Shown piece by piece: positions 5,415 to 5,983 of a DNA stretch of 5,983 bases; position 1 is the stretch's first letter, and the number at the start of each line of letters is the position of its first letter. The notes under the pieces were generated by a model, which worked only from the letters and a program-made list of their open reading frames with translations, was not told the origin of the DNA and ran no database searches. Source of the stretch: Mycobacterium sp. (GTDB lineage: Bacteria; Actinomycetota; Actinomycetes; Mycobacteriales; Mycobacteriaceae); NCBI GenBank assembly GCA_025965815.1, contig JAOPWF010000191.1:1-5983 (forward strand), read 5' to 3'. The position numbers and the translations under genes are program-made.

Positions 5415-5983
5415 ATGAAGCGCGATGTCGGTGCCCAACTCGATGTCGATATCACCGCACCGACGACGCTGGAGTTCCAGATCACCGTCGCGCCGCACCC
5501 TGGGACTGAGGTAACCGAGTCACTGTCTTTCGTCCTGGACGGCAAGAAGATCGAGCCGATGGAGATCAGCGGCGTGCACGGTAACCGGATCCACAAATTC
5601 GAGGCCCCGGTGGGCAATCTGAAAGTCGACTACTCCGCGACGATCATCGGCCGGACCGATCCGGCCCCGGTGACCGAATACGACCTCTCGATGTACCTAC
5701 GGCCCAGCCGCTACGCCGAGGCCGACAAGTTCTACGGTTTCGCCGCAACGGAATTCGGCGACTACACCGATTCGGCAACGCTGTTGGAGAAGGTGTCCTC
5801 GTGGGTGGGCACCCGGCTGAACTACGTGCCCGGGTCCAGCGACCCGATCGACGGTGCGGTCGACACCCTGCTCGCCGGTAACGGCGTGTGCCGCGACTAC
5901 GCGCATCTGGTGGTGGCGTTGCTGCGCGCCGTCAACGTGCCCGCGCGCCTCGTCGCCGTGTACGCGCCCGGCCTTTACCCGAT
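5415..5983 (+). CDS. Transglutaminase-like cysteine protein (C-terminus cut by window edge)
   Basis: Partial gene; 189 residues are visible from the ATG at 5415 and the frame runs off the right edge. The N-terminal part (about 1-100) is beta-rich: DVDITAPTTLEFQITVAP, then VLDGKKIEPMEISGVHGN, then YDLSMYLRPSRY near 89-100. This resembles the N-terminal domain of bacterial transglutaminase-like proteins. The core follows: DSATLLEKVSSWV (119-131), then TLLAGNGVCRDYAHLVVALL (151-170), with Cys159 as the expected nucleophile. The catalytic His and Asp would lie downstream of the window. No signal peptide is visible. An ATG at 5355 is in frame and adds 20 charged, low-information residues with weaker third-position GC, so 5415 is preferred, though neither has a clear ribosome site. 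The family includes proteases, peptide-modifying and amide-bond enzymes; the function here is unknown. The 154-bp gap before it suggests its own promoter. Confidence 0.88.
   Translation, partial: MKRDVGAQLDVDITAPTTLEFQITVAPHPGTEVTESLSFVLDGKKIEPMEISGVHGNRIHKFEAPVGNLKVDYSATIIGRTDPAPVTEYDLSMYLRPSRYAEADKFYGFAATEFGDYTDSATLLEKVSSWVGTRLNYVPGSSDPIDGAVDTLLAGNGVCRDYAHLVVALLRAVNVPARLVAVYAPGLYP

Overview
The window looks like chromosomal DNA from a mycobacterium (Mycobacterium/Mycolicibacterium) or a close actinomycete. It is GC-rich, densely coded with GC-rich third codon positions, and carries stop/start overlaps and a FadE-type acyl-CoA dehydrogenase next to aminoglycoside-phosphotransferase-fold (APH) proteins. 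This placement rests on composition and protein content read by eye, not on a database search. No rRNA, tRNA, CRISPR array, insertion sequence or phage gene is visible.

Left half (minus strand, read right to left from about 3474 to the left edge). This is a tightly packed four-gene operon: an APH-family kinase-like protein (3474-2428), a classical short-chain dehydrogenase/reductase (2428-1667), an acyl-CoA dehydrogenase of the ACAD10/ACAD11 kind (1639-335), and a TetR-family regulator (338 to beyond the left edge). The kinase/SDR and dehydrogenase/TetR junctions are stop/start overlaps. The SDR/dehydrogenase gap is 27 bases.

Middle (3475-3597). This is a 123-bp divergent intergenic region. 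Two CTCC-N4-GGAG palindromes lie 21 bp apart on top of a plausible minus-strand promoter. It is the natural place for the TetR protein of the operon to bind.

Right half (plus strand). A histidine-phosphatase-superfamily protein (3598-4203) is followed 22 bp later by a second APH-family protein (4226-5260). After a gap of about 150 bp comes the 5' part of a transglutaminase-like cysteine protein (5415 to beyond the right edge).

Working together: kinase-fold protein + SDR + ACAD10/11-like dehydrogenase is the enzyme set used to catabolise 4-hydroxyacyl-CoAs. Examples are LvaA/LvaD/LvaC of the Pseudomonas putida levulinate pathway and the fused kinase-dehydrogenase proteins ACAD10/ACAD11 of animals. 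In those systems a 4-hydroxyl is phosphorylated on the CoA thioester and the dehydrogenase-fold enzyme removes the phosphate. The best functional guess for the left operon is a TetR-controlled module for a 4-oxo/4-hydroxy acyl-CoA or similar branched or oxidised acid. The substrate cannot be read from sequence. The phosphatase plus second APH protein on the other side may be a linked second arm, which is speculative.
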